DNA of 32,183 bases, from contig CADCVR010000032.1 in assembly GCA_902806205.1 (NCBI GenBank), positions 1-32,183 of the forward strand, read 5' to 3'. The position numbers and the translations under genes were made by a program. Source of the DNA: an uncultured Solirubrobacteraceae bacterium. GTDB taxonomy: Bacteria; Actinomycetota; Thermoleophilia; Solirubrobacterales; Solirubrobacteraceae. The notes below the pieces were generated by a model. That model was not told the origin of the DNA, ran no database searches, and saw only the letters and a list, made by a program, of their open reading frames with translations. Shown in pieces: positions 31,320-32,183 of this stretch (position 1 is the first letter of the stretch; each line of letters opens with the position of its first letter).

Positions 31320-31390
31320 CGCTCAGCGTCGATGAAGTTGTGCGCCTTCGCGACGCGCTCACCGACGTCATTGAGACTCCCCTGCCGTAG
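31316..31390 (+). CDS. Micro-ORF, 24 aa, overlapping the previous gene
   Basis: GTG 31316 overlaps the stop of the 49-aa frame and encodes VTLSVDEVVRLRDALTDVIE plus four residues. The predicted helix LSVDEVVRLRDALTD resembles short C-terminal helices of small actinobacterial proteins. It could be the shifted C-terminus of the preceding gene rather than a gene of its own. Confidence 0.3.
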   Translation: MTLSVDEVVRLRDALTDVIETPLP

Positions 31391-31393
31391 ACG

Positions 31394-31413
31394 CCGCTTC
31401 TGCCTCGAAGCGG
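31394..31413. repeat. TGCCTC-loop hairpin repeat, copy 3 (hairpin only)
   Basis: CCGCTTC, loop TGCCTC, GAAGCGG: a perfect 7-bp stem with the same loop as copies 1 and 2. CCGCTTCTGCCTCGAAGCG is shared exactly with copy 1. The CTGCTTTCGCCTG lead-in is absent. It lies four bases after the micro-ORF stop and may act as its terminator. Confidence 0.5.
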
Positions 31414-31522
31414 GGGTTCCCGGACACGTGCGTTAGCTGCTCCAGAGGGTCGAAGTTAGCGTGACCCACAATCGGCAGGCTAGACTGCTGTTGTCAAGCG
31501 GAGGCGGTCTCGGGTGCCCGGC

Positions 31523-31528
31523 TAATCT
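31523..31528 (+). promoter_or_regulatory. Putative -10 box, leaderless start of CPCC gene
   Basis: TAATCT lies 7 nt before GTG 31536. It decides the start among several in-frame GTG codons (31461, 31536, 31548). Confidence 0.4.
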
Positions 31529-31535
31529 TCGCCGC

Positions 31536-32006
31536 GTGTTCAACAGGGTGCGCGTCTTGAAGCTCGGTGACGATCATGTTATTCGCCTGGGATATGGTGG
31601 AGAGAACCACGGCTGGCATGCCTTCATTCCCGCCAGGCGCAACCCATTCAGGGGGACCACACCTGCTGAAGTAATCGCCCAGTACTTAGGGGTGAGTAAC
31701 GATCAGCTACCGCCTCAAGTGCGGCAATGGTCACAAAGCGTCGTACGCGAGTTGGACGAAGCTCCACGGTACGTCTGTCCGTGCTGCCACTACCGAACCC
31801 TTCTCAACGCCGACGATTACGACATCTGCCCGGTCTGCCGCTGGGAGGACGACCCGGACAGTAGGCGTCACGGCCCGGACGCTCACAGCGGCCCGAATCA
31901 CATGAGCCTGAACGAGGCGCGTGCCACCTACGCTCGCCTCGGTGTCGTCAAGGCCGATCAACGACCGTACGCGCGGGAGCCCAGACCAGAGGAGTCCACC
32001 TCGTAG
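31536..32006 (+). CDS. CPCC-domain (cysteine-rich, zinc-ribbon-like) protein
   Basis: The 156-aa protein has an N-terminal region of about 75 residues of unknown fold (KLGDDHVIRLGYGGENHGWH). The cysteine-rich CPCC domain follows, with YVCPCCHYRTL (Cys81, Cys83, Cys84) and YDICPVCRWEDDP (Cys98, Cys101), then GPNHMSLNEARATYARLG. The four paired cysteines suggest a metal site. CPCC domains (PF14206) occur in small standalone proteins of scattered distribution, sometimes beside polymorphic toxin loci; no toxin is visible here. Codon use is clearly less GC-rich than in the rest of the window, and it lies next to an IS, both hints of transfer. Confidence 0.75.
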   Translation: MFNRVRVLKLGDDHVIRLGYGGENHGWHAFIPARRNPFRGTTPAEVIAQYLGVSNDQLPPQVRQWSQSVVRELDEAPRYVCPCCHYRTLLNADDYDICPVCRWEDDPDSRRHGPDAHSGPNHMSLNEARATYARLGVVKADQRPYAREPRPEESTS

Positions 32007-32118
32007 GAGAAGAGCCACAAGTCGAGAGCGGCCATCCACGTGGCGTTGAGAGCGCCCACTGACGCCCTTTCGGAGGTTGTCCCGTTTGCCGTGGAACTTC
32101 GCGGTGGCGATCCGGTGG

Positions 32119-32183
32119 TCAGGTGACGGGCGCGAGCGTAGCGGCCGCCTCGGTCGGGATGTCGATGTTGGTGGGTGGGGTGG
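32119..32183 (-). CDS. C-terminal end of an unidentified gene (cut by window end)
   Basis: On the minus strand an open frame enters from the window edge and ends at TGA 32121-32119, reading TPPTNIDIPTEAAATLAPVT. It is too short to identify. The 112 bases between it and the CPCC gene show nothing recognisable. Confidence 0.3.
   Translation of the reverse strand, partial: TPPTNIDIPTEAAATLAPVT

Noticed and set aside
1-32183. tRNA, rRNA, CRISPR array, prophage or replication origin
   Set aside because: No TTCGA-arm/acceptor combinations forming a cloverleaf, no regularly spaced direct repeats, and no phage or initiator genes were seen by eye.

Overview
The window is high-GC bacterial chromosome with dense coding on both strands. 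Gene content points to Actinomycetota, most likely class Thermoleophilia (Solirubrobacterales-like): an F420-type luciferase-fold oxidoreductase, an ECF42-type sigma factor with its YCII partner, a DUF4383 membrane protein, MpsC/DUF2294, an RlpA-like wall enzyme behind a c-di-AMP riboswitch, and many apparently leaderless genes with a TAnnnT box 5-11 nt before the start codon. The class assignment is inference from family content.

Layout. 1-5361: F420-type oxidoreductase, ATP-dependent DNA ligase with an EamA transporter (overlapping, minus strand), a 49-aa membrane microprotein divergent from a LysR regulator, and a DtxR-type metal regulator, punctuated by copies of a 162-bp inverted-repeat element. 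5407-10293: amidohydrolase, c-di-AMP riboswitch plus RlpA-like protein, DNA polymerase IV, thioredoxin-TPR protein (minus) and a divergent alpha/beta hydrolase. 10433-12900: ECF42 sigma/YCII pair and a decayed acyl-CoA thioesterase-like gene. 12951-15829: ABC-2 exporter pair and a sigma-70 factor. 15848-17837 (minus): AarF/UbiB-like protein and a methyltransferase. 18174-21792: a tightly overlapping three-gene operon (glycoside hydrolase, TuaH-like glycosyltransferase, CDP-glycerol glycerophosphotransferase-like) that probably builds or trims a cell-surface glycopolymer. 22061-23108: MpsC-family protein and DUF4383 protein. 23109-24272: about 1.16 kb with no recognisable gene. 24273-27096: NamZ-type exo-muramidase, a PRC-barrel protein, then a fused wreck of a second PRC-barrel gene and a SpoIIE-type phosphatase. 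27103-28980: gamma-glutamyltransferase. 29265-32183: secreted hypothetical protein, a complete IS630 element, two micro-ORFs, a CPCC zinc-ribbon-like gene of lower GC, and the end of an unidentified minus-strand gene.

Main observations. (1) A MITE-like family with CTAG target duplications sits exactly against TAG stop codons, so insertion spares the neighbouring genes; copies lie at 1-129, 1193-1362, 5192-5361 and (shrunken) 22563-22635. (2) A c-di-AMP riboswitch whose 3' end has two identical GACCT segments competing for the Shine-Dalgarno segment of the RlpA-like gene. (3) A small hairpin repeat with a conserved TGCCTC loop in the accessory end of the window. Cell-wall functions recur (RlpA-like, NamZ, the glycopolymer operon, GGT), but nothing here shows that they are co-regulated.
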